Shown here piece after piece: positions 44,001-57,605 of a DNA stretch of 64,000 nt. The notes under the pieces are model-generated. The model was not told the origin of the DNA and searched no databases. It saw only the letters and a program-made list of their open reading frames with translations. A program made the translations under genes and the position numbers. The stretch is taken from the NCBI GenBank assembly GCA_023374025.1, contig SIJG01000054.1, positions 810,914-874,913 of the forward strand, read 5' to 3'. The stretch's first letter is position 1. Each line of letters begins with the position of its first letter. The DNA comes from Heterodera schachtii (Eukaryota; Nematoda; Chromadorea; Rhabditida; Heteroderidae).

Positions 44001-46043
44001 ACTTTACTTTGTTCCCGAATCCGCCAGATGCGGTTCACTTCATAATAATCAATAAAACGTGATTTTTATAATGTTAAACTAACTCATAAACTAATGAGTT
44101 TTATTAAATTTTAGTTAATAAATTAGTTTGTTCTGATAAGAAAACACTAAGAAGGCTGCATCCAACATTTTAAAACACTTGATTAAATGAAAAACATATA
44201 TATACAAACAAAATTTAAACTTTAAATTAAAATTTATAACAAAATTTGAGTTGAAAAAAGAAAGATCATTAGTTATTTCATTTCAATTTTGAAAATTATA
44301 AGTTTATTACCAACATTATTCCAGCAATGCACAAATCGTGATTTCTTGAAACTAAAAAAAATTATTTAAAATTTAAATTTCTAAGATTTAAAAAAAATTT
44401 CTAAAATAATAATTTAACTGAAAAACTCAAGAAAAAAATTAAGAATTTTAAATAAATAAACTTAATAATTAACAAAAAATAACAACGGCCCAGCAAATGG
44501 CAACAAAAATGACGACAAACTAGCTGCCATGAATCAATGTCTAATTATAATAATAAAAAGGAAACGGATTTACATAATTGATAAAAAATTATTATGGAAT
44601 ACTTTTTATTTTATCTGGTGCCTATTCTTGGTTGACCTTCCTTCGTTTAGTTGACCGAATTAAATCTCTTATTTCAATGAAGATGTTTTTGAAATGTAAA
44701 TTTTTGTTAAAAAATTTTCTTTAAAAATCGAATGAATAATAAAATTAAAAGCAGATTCATGAATAAATGTATAAAAAATAAAATAAAATTCATGCAACAA
44801 TTGGTTGTTTAAAAAATAACAATTTTAATAAAATTAATTTTGAGATAAAATGTCGAATATTAAGAAAATTGGAGAAGGAAGCGCTTTTTACTGCATTATT
44901 CGAGATGACCGGCACTTGACGGAGTATTTGGGAATATGCGCGAGAAATGTTGACTCACATTAAAATTCAAAATTTTTAAATATATTATTACAATATCATT
45001 AATTTATGAATAATATGTGAAAAGAAAGAAGAAACCATTGCTAAATTTTTTATTGTGTTTATAGAAAATGCTTTCAATGTATATTAAATAAGTTTAATAA
45101 ATTTGCCAATAAATTAGATATTATTAAAAAGCATTTTTTTCCTTAAAAAAGCTACAATATAAATAAATAGTTGAAACTTTATTATATGTCCTAAATATAT
45201 GTGCCGAATTTTCTTGCTACAAAATGTTTCTCATTAACTTGCGAGATTGTGAAGATTATTCACGTTAGTTTAACTATTAAACTTTATTAACAAAGCAAAA
45301 AATTTTAAAACTACTCAATTAAAATAAAACTTTTCAACTTAATACTGCATAAATGAAAACATCACATTTCTGAAAAATATTAATGCTGAATTATGAAAGA
45401 AAAGATCTAGATTTGTATTTCTAAAATTATATATCCTCAATATTTTAGCTGCTTATATTTGGTGAGCTTAAGGAATATTTGTTGAGAGTCAACCAGACGA
45501 AATGATTATATACATATTTATAAATCCTAAATGAAAAAAGAAATTATTATTTTGTTTTAATTGTGCATTTGTGGATAATTTATGTAAGGCTAAATGTAGT
45601 CATATTAATCTAGTGAAAATTGAAGAATTTTTAAATTAAATAAAAAATTTTAAAAATAAAGATTTTTTATAAATATCGCTTAATATATATTATGCAATAA
45701 AAAAAGAGCTATATTATTTTTCCTTAAAAACTTATGAAGAATGAACAAAATTAAATATAAAAAAATAAATTAAATTATTATTATCGCAATAGAAAATTTA
45801 TTCAATGTTACCATATATTTCATTTAACAAACTGCAAAATACCATAAACCATCAGGAGAGAAGAAAAGGTTTGGAGCCCTTATTAAGAAAACGTAAATAA
45901 TACAAATTAAATAAACATATTATACTGAAAATGCTATTTTAAGCTTAAAATTAAAAAATTTAAAAAACCAATGTTTTGTGAATTTAAACAAAAGAAGCCA
46001 AATTTTTGCTAGCAAAATAAAAATAATAAAAATTTAAATCATC
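41043..46043. other. A/T-rich desert with exon-like islets
   Basis: Mostly A/T-rich. Islets with splice-like edges are 42,029-42,066 (after CTGTGCAG, before GTTAGT; one frame reads LSPYDSYAYLNK) and 42,829-42,869 (after TATCTTCAG, before GTACGC; one frame reads VTVMMGQLFHSIA). Other GC-richer patches occur near 44,000-44,035 and 44,485-44,530. They are too short to call alone. Confidence 0.35.
44850..44963 (+). CDS. small ORF, possible exon or short protein
   Basis: A 37-codon frame starts ATG at 44,850 and reads MSNIKKIGEGSAFYCIIRDD, then RHLTEYLGICARNVDSH, ending TAA. It is markedly more GC-rich than the desert around it, the only reason to list it. No family is recognised, and a chance islet or a gene remnant are equally possible. 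Confidence 0.25.
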   Translation: MSNIKKIGEGSAFYCIIRDDRHLTEYLGICARNVDSH

Positions 46044-46045
46044 TA

Positions 46046-47149
46046 TGCTCCGTTCCAAAATTATAAACTCAAGAATTTTTTTGCCACTTCGTCTATTTCC
46101 CGTGGACGAATCGAGCTTAAATTTTTACTAAGCATACCTACCCCATATATATTAGAGCCACACAAAAAAATCGGAAAGTGTAGAAGAAAAAATTTTTTTA
46201 TGAATTTTTTTCCGAAAATGGTCCCAAATTAGGCGTTTCAAAATTATAAACTCAAAACTTTGAAGAAATTTAAATTTTTCTATAGGGTAAGAAAAAATCT
46301 GAAAAAATTCATGTTAGCATAACTTTTCAAGCTGATCAAAAAAGTCCTTTGCTCCACCGTGATCAGACCACTCCTTCGGGGTGATCTGAAAACCTCAAAA
46401 TGGCTTGAAATCGGGAAATTTTCAGAAAAAAATTCCTAGGGGGTTGGAAAAAAATTTTTCTGGAAGACAAATGTGGCGGACAGAAAGAGCACAAAATTTG
46501 CTACAAAATGTAAAAAACCGCATGTCTCTGCGACTTCTGTACACTGAGACTCCGGACGATTAATATCGAAGTGATCAAAACTACTGTAAAATGCACTGTT
46601 TTCTTAAGAATTACAGTACTTTTTTGCTGTTCGAAATTAAACATGTAAATTCTCAGAAGTCATAGCAACATGCGGTTTTTTGCATCTTGTAGCAAATTTT
46701 GTGCTCTTTCTGTCCGCCATATTCGTCTTTCACGAAAATTTTTTTTCAGCTCCCTAAGAATTTTTTCCCAAATTTACTCCGCTTTCAAGCCATTTTGAGG
46801 TTTTCAGATCACCCCGAAGAAGTGATCTGATCACGGTGGAGCAAAAGACTTTTTTGATCAGCATAAAAAGTTATGCTAAAATGAATTTTTTTCAGATTTT
46901 TTCTTACCCTATAGAAAAAGTTACATGTCTTCAAAGTTTTGAGTTCATACTTTTGGAACGCCTAATTTGGGGACATTTTCGGAAAAAAAATCGTATCAAA
47001 AAATTTTCTTTTACTCTTTCAGATTTTTTTGTGTGGTTCTTAATATTTATGGGGGAGGTATGCTTGGTAAAAATTTCATCTCGATTCGTCCACGAGAAAT
47101 AGCTGAAGTGGCAAAAAAATTCTTGAGTTTATAATTTTGGAACGGAGCA
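46046..47149. mobile_element. 1.1-kb palindromic MITE, Stowaway/mariner-like
   Basis: Two arms of nearly 500 bp (about 46,046-46,540 and 46,655-47,149) are inverted repeats of roughly 90% identity around a loop of about 115 bp. The outer 40 or more bases match perfectly, starting TGCTCCGTTCCAAAATTA. TA dinucleotides flank both ends. A TA target and a CTCCGTTCC-containing terminus resemble Stowaway elements of the Tc1/mariner superfamily; this assignment is by motif only. Frames inside, such as 46,836-47,102, are arm sequence without a transposase domain. A transcript across it would fold into a long hairpin. A diverged arm fragment lies at 10.6 kb. Confidence 0.85.
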
Positions 47150-47151
47150 TA

Positions 47152-50100
47152 TATAACAAAAAATAATATACTTAATTGACCCATAAAATCAAAATTTCTC
47201 AATTCATTGATTACCTTACCATTCTTTCAATGCTTTTTTCATTTGTAAATAAAAAGGTTTTACTTACTTTAAAACTTTCTCGTTATTATAATTTTCATAT
47301 ATTATTATTTTTCTGTTATTAGTTCAAATTTTATGTTCTTTAAAGAATTTTATTTTTAATAGCAGAAAATTACCTAACCTCTTAGGGATGTTTTCATGAA
47401 ATGAGATTTTTTACTTATATTTTTTTTCATAATATATCCCGATATTGTTTAATTCTGCAATTGTCCACTCTATCGGCAACAAGTTCATACATTTCATCAT
47501 TCTGAGTTACTGTTTATACATTTGTCAATTCTAGTAATTTAAAATTGCTTGAATCTAATAACAACAAATTTTTAATAGTTAATAATAAAACTCAAATTTA
47601 ATTGATTATTTTTTGATTAAAAGCACTGCAACATGAAAGTATTTATTGTTAGATTATGTTTTTAAAGTATTTTATTTTTTATTTTCATATCCGAATGAGA
47701 TAAATATATAAATTCAAGGTAAGAATTTTTATATTTATTTTTTATAGGTTTAAATTGGTAAATCAGTATTTCTCATAACATATGTTCAATATTTTAACAA
47801 AATTTAAATAAATCATTATTTCTTTTTTCATGTTGAATATCACAAAAAGTCGGAACAGAACCGAAATAGGATAAATAAACAAGAATTGTTTAAATACATT
47901 TCTTCATCTTCACTTTTTTTAGAATTAATGCTTAGATTTTTTGTTGGTTATTCATATGTAAAAATATGATTTTAAGATTGTCATTATATTTATATTTTAA
48001 ATTTTTTTAGAATTGAAAATTTTTAAAAATTTTCATAAACATAAGTGTCCAATAATTTACATTAGATATTAATGATACCCTATTATTTTAATTTGTCTTA
48101 TTATTTTTGAATTTTATATTTAAATAATAAAACACAATAATACTTTCGTTAAATAATTCTTCATTGAGTTGTTAATCCAACAAAATCTTACATTATTATT
48201 TTGCGTGTAATAATTAGTAATTAAATTTAAGAAAGCAATTACTGGTAAAATAGACTTTTTTTGTAAAATTTCGAAGTCTCTCACATCGATGACCAATTTT
48301 CTATTTATAGTATATAAAATCTATTAAAATTTGTTTTTATATTTTAAAAAATTTTGTTTACTGGTTATCATGTAATAAATGAATTAGTCATGTCAAATGT
48401 TTTCTTGGTAATGGCTTTTCATAGCATGTCATAATACTGTACACAAGGGTTATATTAAATATATTATTATTACAAAATAAATATTATTTTATTTGTAATA
48501 TTCTTACTTCCTATAAATATTTTATTACATTTATTGGTATTACATTTCATTCTAATAATTTATTGAAAGTCAATTGCCGATTCTTCATTGTTCGGGGGTT
48601 CATTTTTGAGCACTACACATTAATTATCTTTTAGATTTTTAATAAAATATTGATTAGGATTAATTACTTTTTGATTTTGACCATCTCTACCAATGTTAAG
48701 TCATGAGTTTATCAATTAAATTATTTGTTAGATTGAGAAATTTTATTTATTCTTGTTTTCGTGAAGCAAAGAAAGAAGCATAATTGCCACTATTAATGAA
48801 GACTCACCTTTTTTTAAATATGAAAGTATTATTTATGTGTTTTATTTATTTTTAAGAATAATTAGTGAGGGATTTAATTGCATTTTTTTTCTGAATTTAT
48901 CAATCATTTTTTGAGAAAAGATTAAAACTGTAATTAATTTTATTCTTATTAATTTACATTCATTATATTTTTTGACGAAGAAGAGCAAAAAATTTAAAAT
49001 TCTGTAAAATCATTGTTCCGACAATTAATTCAACAATGATAATATTTTAATTTTCGAATATAAATGTGATATTTGTATTATTTAGTTCTAACTATTTCCG
49101 CAGGCATTTTTATTTTGTTTATTGGTGCTTTGAGATTCTCCGTTATAATTTAAATTTTTTTTAGTTCTTGATATTAAAATCAAAATTTATTTTGGTTTAC
49201 ATAGAAATTATAGGTTTTCGGTATATTTATTTCACCTATGTTTTAATCAAAAACTCAACTTTTTAATTTATGTGCAAAAAATACTTTTTTTTTCTCGTAG
49301 GTTTCCAATCTTGGGTAATTAAACTCTGTAATTCTTTATTTTATAAATAATCTTCATTTGATAAAAAAGATTATTAATTGGGTTTTTCATTTTTATTTGG
49401 CTGAAGAAATTGATATTTATACTATTATTTTATTTGTAATAATTGAATTCTTTTTAAAAAATTTATTAATTTAGTGGAAATTATAAAAATTTAAAATTAC
49501 AAATATTCCTTGAGATTAAAAATTAAAAGAATTTTTTAGTAGTAGCATTTCATTATTAATTTTAGTTAATCTTTTTAGTATATTTAATTCCTTTTTTTCT
49601 TATCTTGTCCGCAAGGGCAAATTTTGATTTTTTATTGGTCTCGATAAGCTCTTGTACTAATTATTCATTTTATTAATTCAATTTGCTAAAAATACTGTTA
49701 TACTTTTTTAGTAAAATTCCACGATGTACATTTGTCCTTTTTCACGAGTCTTTTTTATTTAAATTCAAAAACATTATATTTGATATACAAACTTTTGAAA
49801 TTTTATTAAAATTATAGTTTTTGATTAATTTTCGCTAACATATTAATGATTATTGAAAATTATTTCTGCAAATGATCACTTTTTTAGAATTTCGATGCAT
49901 TTACATAATTAAAATGTCGAAGTCATATCAATACATTTGTCCATTAATCATTATTTTGTTACTACTTCAAGTAAGTATTGAAGTTTTAATCAATTAAAAT
50001 TGTATTTTTGGATTATCCATTTTTATTCTGCTTATACCTTATCAAATTTATTCAAGACGAGACAAGAATTTTTTACGAATAATTAATTTTAAATTTTTTT

Positions 50101-50231
50101 TAGTGAAAAATTATAGTAGAATAGAAAACGATTTCTTAGCTTTTTATAACAAAAAGGTAAAACAAAATCATCTTAAAATTTTACCAGCCATATTAATTGA
50201 AATTAATTTATTGGTTTAGTCACAAGACTAA
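47152..50231. other. A/T-rich desert
   Basis: A/T-rich sequence without supported genes, RNA genes or clear repeats. Slightly GC-richer patches near 47,460-47,520 and 48,575-48,620 show no coding signal I trust. Confidence 0.5.
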
Positions 50232-50470
50232 ATGTTTCTCAATTTGATTAAATGGTTTGATCAAATATTTTTCTTCTGTGAGTGATGTTTATTCCCATTT
50301 ATTGATTTGCCCTTTGACCCGCACATATAATCCCCCCCTTTTCCCACATTCATTCATTATTTATTTATCATTCTTTATTCATTCCCCATATTTCTCCGTC
50401 CCTCCTCAGTGCATCCCTCTCCAAATAAATATATTATGTTCCTTATCCAAATAAATAAATATATATTCAC
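50232..50470 (+). repeat. possible solo LTR remnant
   Basis: The block starts TGTTTCTC, ends ATATTCACA, and is rich in CCCCCCC, CATTCATTC and TCCGTCCCTCCTC, followed by two AATAAAT-type signals. This composition and order resemble the Gypsy LTR at 3.1 kb (CT-rich part, then AATAAA), but sequence identity is weak and no matching target duplication is seen. Confidence 0.3.
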
Positions 50471-51494
50471 AAGTCCATCGCAATTGTTTATAATTGGAAG
50501 AAAAAATTTAGATGTGAAAATTCGAATAAAATCAAAAGTGAACTTACTGAAAAATATTTCAAATTAAAAAATGAATTTATACAAAATAGAAAACATTCAA
50601 GAAATGAATAGGAAGCATTAAAGCAAAATTAAACAAATGTTTGGTGTAAATTTTCTGACAATTCAAATTTGGTCAAAAAAAATTGGCACCTATCAAAATA
50701 TTTCAAAAAGTTAAATTTAAAATTTTATATTTAAATTTAAAATTACATATCAGAAAAAAAGGTTTACACAAGTGTTGCAAAAAACTGAAATGATGAAGCA
50801 ATATCAGCTGAAAAAAGAAAAAATCTCACCGATCGGAAAATTGCCGAATTGCTCAAAGTCTTAGCAGCTTTATTATCAAGATTTAAAGTTGCATTTCAAG
50901 AAAATGTTGAAAACTTTTGAAAACAACAGGTGGCGAACATTGTCTAGAGAAAAAGAATGCAACGGAAAAATTTATCAAAAATTAAGATTTTAAATTTGAA
51001 TAGTCAGTCATTTTCTTTTTTTAGATTAATATTTTTTTAAGATCAAGAAAAATTAAATCAACTTTAACATTTTTTTCGCTTAATAGCATATATGTGAACA
51101 AAATTGCGTGGGAAAGCTCACATAACCTTGTTTTTCAGAAATAAAAAACAAAAATTTTTTTGTTGGGCTTCAATTCTACTTTATTTCAACAAAAACCAAT
51201 TAATTAACATTTATAAATTCGTTAAAATTTCTGTTTTAATATAGATATATATTTTTTATGTTTTTTTGTTACCTATGTCGCCATAAACTTATGAACAAAA
51301 AATTCTTATTAACTTATTAGTCAAAAATTTAATGATTGGTAAAATAATTTTAAATTTCTCACTGTCTTTTCCCTTTAGAGAATATTAATTTCTGTTTTTT
51401 GGATTTCGTGGTTTTTCAGGCCAGGAAAGAAATGGGGTATTTAAAGAAATTAATTTTTGTAGAAAATTAAATTAAAATGGGTATTTTTTAAGAC

Positions 51495-51726
51495 CGCCAC
51501 CCACACGCGTTTCCTAAATCTGCCAATGGGTTCGAAAACAAAATGCGTAATATATATAAATTCATAATTTGTAGAGATCAATAAAGCTATTGAATGATAC
51601 CATGGATTATTAATTTGGTTGAATTTGAGCCAAGTTATGAATTAATATATATTACGCATTTTGTTTTCGAACCAATTGGCAGATTTACGAAACGCGCTGG
51701 CGGTTTTACGAAACGCGCATGGGTAG
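51495..51726. mobile_element. small inverted-repeat element (MITE)
   Basis: Arms of about 75 bp are inverted repeats: CGCGTTTCCTAAATCTGCC on the left faces GGCAGATTTACGAAACGCG on the right, and AACAAAATGCGTAATATATA faces its inverse. The right arm has an extra tandem copy of TTTTACGAAACGCGC at its outer end. No coding capacity and no clear target duplication are present. Confidence 0.7.
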
Positions 51727-54700
51727 CAACAAATAATAAAAATACAACTAGAGTTTAAATGTATAAAAGTTTGTTTTTTTTCTGTCAATTTACACCAAAA
51801 ACTTAAAATGTAAAGACAAAAAAATAAACTTTTTATTCAAATATGATTACCTAGTTTTATGAATAATTCAAAATAATTTATTATTATTATTAAAAAATGA
51901 ATTTAACTAAGCATACTAAAAATGAGACATAATAAATTGACCAAAATAAAATTCAACATAATAAAGAAAACCATGCTTTATTTATTTTAATAATTTTATT
52001 AAAATAAACAATGCAGCTCATAAAACTAAATAAATCAAAAAAAAATAAAAGAAATAGATAGATAAAATTTTTGTTAGCACTTTGAGTATATGTGAATAAA
52101 GAACTCAACGGTAAAACATTTTTAGTTTAATATGGTGTTAAATTAATGTTAATAATTATTTAAATTTTAATTCATGATTGCATTTATGTAATAATTATAA
52201 TTTAAATTCCCCGACATTCAATTTATAATGTATAAACATTCTATAAATGGGATTTATTAGAGAGATTAAAATTAATAATGAAATTACTAATATTTTAACC
52301 AAGATAATGTTGCATATTCATATTTTGAATTAATTCTAATTTATTTATTTTTTATTTGGAATCACTTTTCTATTGTTATTAATTCATCGTTAGACAAATT
52401 TAATGGTAATTTTTGTTTAAAAATATTTTTTTATATAATTAAAATTTCATTTACTAAAATTTATTTTTCAGAGTGCCAGGCAAACAAAAGTATATGCCGA
52501 CATTTAATTAATTATACAGATTCTATTTTTAATACGTATATTTAAACTTTTTTATTTATTTTATAATGTTCGTCTTATTGTTTTTTATTTTTGACATTAT
52601 TCTTAAAACAAATTATGTCAAGCAAATATTTTTCTTTTCAATGAGGTTCTAAAAAATTATTTCAATGGCAAAAAAATATTTTTTTAACAATTTTTTAATA
52701 ATTGAGTTAATTTTTTTTTAAATTTTATGATTGCTATTTTTTTATTAATATTATTTCCAAATTTTCTTGTAAAGTTTTTTTTTGTATTTTATTTATTTTT
52801 GTTTTTCTGACTCATTTCCTAATAATTTATTTTAATGTTTATTAATAATTCTCTTAAACATATAAATTAAATTCCAACTAAATTTGTTACAAAAAATTTT
52901 TAAATAAATTTATGTGTTTTCCTTTGTGAAAAAATTCTTTTTAGCTAAAGTACAAAAATGAATATTTTGTTAAAAATGCGCCCATATTTGGGTTTTCTTC
53001 GAAAACATTATAATATGTTTGTTTATTTTTTGCTTACAATTGTTGAAATTAGTTGCTGCATTTTTTTACTCTTGCTCTATTTTTTAATATTCAAAATTAT
53101 TTATTAACAAAAGTTGGTTTTTCGTTGTAATTATTTCATTTTTCTAGCTTGATTTTGTTAAACTCCCGCCGGTCGATTGGCAAAACTTTTGGTCCAGTCT
53201 TTAGTTGAATACTTTTTTTTAAAATTAAATTTAGAGTCCATACTTACAAATTTTTATTGCATGTTAAATATTAATTAATGATCCCTTGGCAACGCATCAA
53301 AATCTCTTTTTTTGTTTTCTGGTAAAGGTGTTACGGACGGGATTTTCACTTTTTTATTATAAATTTACATTAATTACAAATTAGTGTTAAAATATTTAAA
53401 TTATAGATACTTTTAACTATTATTCGTCTTTTTTCTTAATTGGTAAACACCAATAGTTATGCCTCGCATTACTCTCATATCTATTAAAGTTCGATGATAT
53501 ACACATTTCCAGCAATTTGTCTCAAATAAATGAAATGATTTAAAGATGGATTATTTTAATGAGATTTGAAGAAAGTTATTTGAAGTCAATCAAATAAATT
53601 TATATGTGGTGAAACAATAATTTATCTAAATAAAAACAATATGCTTAAGCAGAAATTATATGCAAGAAAATTTGATTATATCAATTAATCAAAGTTCACA
53701 AAAATTACTGAAAAAGATTAAAATAAATTAAACATAAAGAATAATGACATTTTATTGTAAATTGGCATTTCATTACTTTCCACTTTTGTTAACTTAATAA
53801 AATCAAATAATTATTTTTTTTTTTAAAAACAAATTAAAAACACATTTTTTCAAGTACATTTTTCACAAAACAGAGCCATAAATTAAAAATAACATAATAA
53901 ATATTTTCTTAAATTAATTGGTTTTCCTTAATTAGCATTTTTATTTTGTTTTTTGAAAAGATAAACGATGGCTTTTTTCTTCCCCTTTATTCGTTTTTCC
54001 TTAATTTTTTTTTAAATTTTGTTTTTAAAAGCCAATTCGATATGGCCGTTCTGTTTCAAAAAAATTTTGGACAAAAAATTCTTATTGAAGATTTTTTAAA
54101 ATTTATTCTTTTATATTTAATATCTTCTAAATTAAGGTTTTATTTTTTATCAAATAATTATTAAAAAAATAGTTTATAAAGTAATAACAAAAAGCAAAAC
54201 AAAAAGTCATAAATAAATGTATTTAAAAGTTATATATAATTTTAATAATTATTTTGAAATTGTTACCTTAGCTTATCACAAAACTTATAATTAGCAAAAT
54301 GGTCAAACACACGAAAAACCAACTTTTGACAGATTCAAACCGGCTACTTTTTTCTCATTTTACAAGGAATATTTATAATCAACAATAAAGATTATTAATA
54401 TTTATTAATTAATTAGGATTTTTAGTTATGAAAAAGATTAGTATTATTTCTTTTCAATAATATTTATTATTTATTTTTCATTTTTTTATCGATCAGAGTT
54501 ATCAGAATTTCTCTAATAGCCAGATATTTTTAATCCAAAGATATTAGGTATTTATTATTTAAATTTTATTAATATTTGTTTTTTTTCTTACGATATTAAA
54601 TGTTCAAAAGAGCATTTAAAAACAAAATTTATATATAAATATCAAATAAATAAAAAATACAACAAAATTACAATTATAATAAAAATATTAGTGAGCGGAA

Positions 54701-57605
54701 AGGTACAACCATAATAAACGTAAAAATTGTCTATATTTTCAGATAATTTTTATTTGACTTTCCGTTTTTCGGCAAATGATCGAGACCAGTATGAATGCTG
54801 CTGCGTTTCCGGCGTGGATAGGGAATAAAAAAGTTAATATATATATATTATTTGTACTTTTTATTTAGTTTATTTTTAATTTTTTGTAAATCATTAATTT
54901 TATTTGGTTAGTAAATTTAACAACTATTAAAATATTTGAATAATCATTTAGAAATATTTTGGTAAATAATAATTTTACTAAAAATTTAGATAAATTATGT
55001 TCTTTTAAAGAATAATAATGGTAGTATAAAAAAGAATGATGCAAAGATGTTTGAATAAACTTCTTGTAAATTTTTTATTTGAATTAACATTTTGTAAATT
55101 TTGCATTGTTTTTATTTATACATGTCTCTACTATTTTTATAGTTTATCGAGAAGGAGTGCAGTTAAAGTACAAAATGAAGGAATATAACCCTAAAATGAG
55201 TGGAAAGCTCAGTTGTTCTTTGTACATCTCAAAATGTTAACACTTAGATAAATTAGAAATTATAAGCTTAAATTTATTAATTTATTAAAAAAAATATAAT
55301 ATGAATGTGCATAAAATGTTAAAAAATACCTTCGGAAAAGTTATATGTTCTTTTTATTTTTTAAATCTACCAGTTTTAATTAAATTTTTTATTTAGGATT
55401 TTAAAGATAAGTTTTATTTATTAACTTAACCCAAGTTTCTGAACTGTGTAGGGTCTTTTTATATTAATGTAATAATTTATAATAATATTAGAAATAATTT
55501 ATAAAATTTTAATAAAAAGACAAATGGGTTAAAATAATATAAAATATATTATCTAAAAAGAAATTCTTAATTCATAAACAAAAAAAATTTGATTATAACC
55601 AATTAAAATAAAGTTACTTGATATATAGTTGAGTTTTATTTAATACAAAATGTAATAATACAAATAAAAATTATTAAATGTATAAAATTTCTCAAGTATA
55701 CAATACTCATTAAAATAAACTCCACTGGCAATATCAATACTGTCTTTATAAAACTGAAAAAAACAAATGCACTTTGGTCATGAAAGGATTTCAAAAATAT
55801 CATATTAAATTGTATAAAACTTGAATGCATAAAAAAAATGTGTCATAGGCATGATACTGTCAATTTCTATGATAGAAATGACTTAACCCAATAAATAATT
55901 TTCACGTTTTTGGGGTTGAAAAGCTTTTTTAAATTTATAAATGAAATCGTTTAATTAAAAATGAATATTTAGTTGTTTTTTGTTTACACTCATTTGTTTC
56001 AAATAATTGTTATTTTTTTAATATTTGCTACTATTTTAAATGTGTTTTTAATTTAAATTTCATAATACCATTCATTGTATTTAATATATAAATTGCGTCA
56101 TAGATTACTTCTATTAAATTTGTATAATTTTAATTATAGCTACTATTTATATTCATAAATGTTAATTAAGAAGCTTTCACGACCTCGACGTAGTTCGTAA
56201 AGAAGTGAATTTATTATTTAAATAAAATTTTAAAATACTTATTATATTCAAAACGATGTTGCCGATTAATTCAATGCATTTAGACATTTGTTCATATTTA
56301 CAAGATTTTATTTTTAAAATGCTAAATTTTATTCTTCATTGATAAAATTGGATAAAAAAATTTTAAATGCACAAAGAAAAAATATTTGTAAATAATAAAA
56401 TCTACCGACAAAAAACCTAGTTATAAAAAAATTAAAATAATAAATTAACAATATTTATTTACATTGGTAAGAATTTAAAGACGAACAAAGCTAACTAAGC
56501 GAAAAACCGAGCATGAATCATGTTGGGAATTTATTGTTAATTATTATTCACTTAAACAATTGCATCAAAAATTAAATTCATTAACAGAATAAAGTATATA
56601 AATATAACAATAAATTAAAAATGCAATTGTTTTTATAAATTTATATAATTTTTTATTAACAAATTTCGATTAAAATAAAACATCATTTTTGGTAAAATAC
56701 TTAAAACCCAAAGAAAATAAAATAAATAATTTAATGGAGTTGCACTCTGACTTAGAACGATATAAAAAGCTACTAAGACTCGATTTTATAAATAAATATT
56801 TATCCATCCAATTAATTTGGTGTTTAATAATAAAATTTTTTTAATAATTACCAGTTTAAAAAATTGTTTTTATTAATAAATAATAGCTATTAAAATGGAT
56901 TTTAATGACTACAGGAGAAATTAAAATTTTGCAAAATAATTGAAATATAAATTAAATAAAGCGTTTTTTAAATAAAACAATGGAATTATTAATTTATAAA
57001 GCTTAAAATTGTTTGCAAAATGAGAACATTATTGAATGGTTACGGTTTTAAATAAATTAATATATTAGCAAAAAATGCTTTGAAAACATTTAACTGCATA
57101 CTCGCATTATTTAAATAAATAATGAAAGGGAAAAAATTTAAAAAGATTTCTATCGAACACTCATAGAAATAAATTTAAAAATACATTATAATAAAAATAA
57201 TGTGAACCTAAACGCTTAAAAGAAAAAACGAAATTTGATAATTATTCAATTGATGCAGAGAAACAAGCAAAATAAAGATAAATAATAATGTAAAATATTT
57301 TACATTGTTAAATTTATTAATTTCCCAAAAAAAAATTCCAACTAAAATATTAATTTGATTTTACTAAAAAACAGAAAATAAAAAAGATATAGTAAAGTAA
57401 AAAATTATCATCATATTATGGGTAAAACTAAAAATGATTTAAAGAAAGTAAATAGTGTAAATCTGCAAGAATTATGGCAATTATAAAATATAACTTTATT
57501 AATAAAAAAATAATAATTATGAATGCTGGAATTTGAAAATTTAAATAAATCAAATATACTTATTTCTAAGAAACATTAAAATATGAAAAATGTATATATT
57601 AAATC
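51727..57605. other. A/T-rich desert with exon-like islets
   Basis: Three islets on the plus strand follow strong acceptors: 52,472 onward (after TTATTTTTCAG), 53,148-53,204 (after TTTTTCTAG; reads LDFVKLPPVDWQNFWSSL then TAG) and 54,743-54,828 (after ATATTTTCAG; reads NFYLTFRFSANDRDQYECC and on to TAA). Each runs to a stop, as a 3'-terminal exon would, but none can be linked to an upstream exon. The rest is low-complexity A/T-rich DNA. Confidence 0.35.

Noticed and set aside
46836..47102. 88-codon frame as a transposase
   Set aside because: It is one arm of the palindrome; no DDE/D motif or helix-turn-helix is present.
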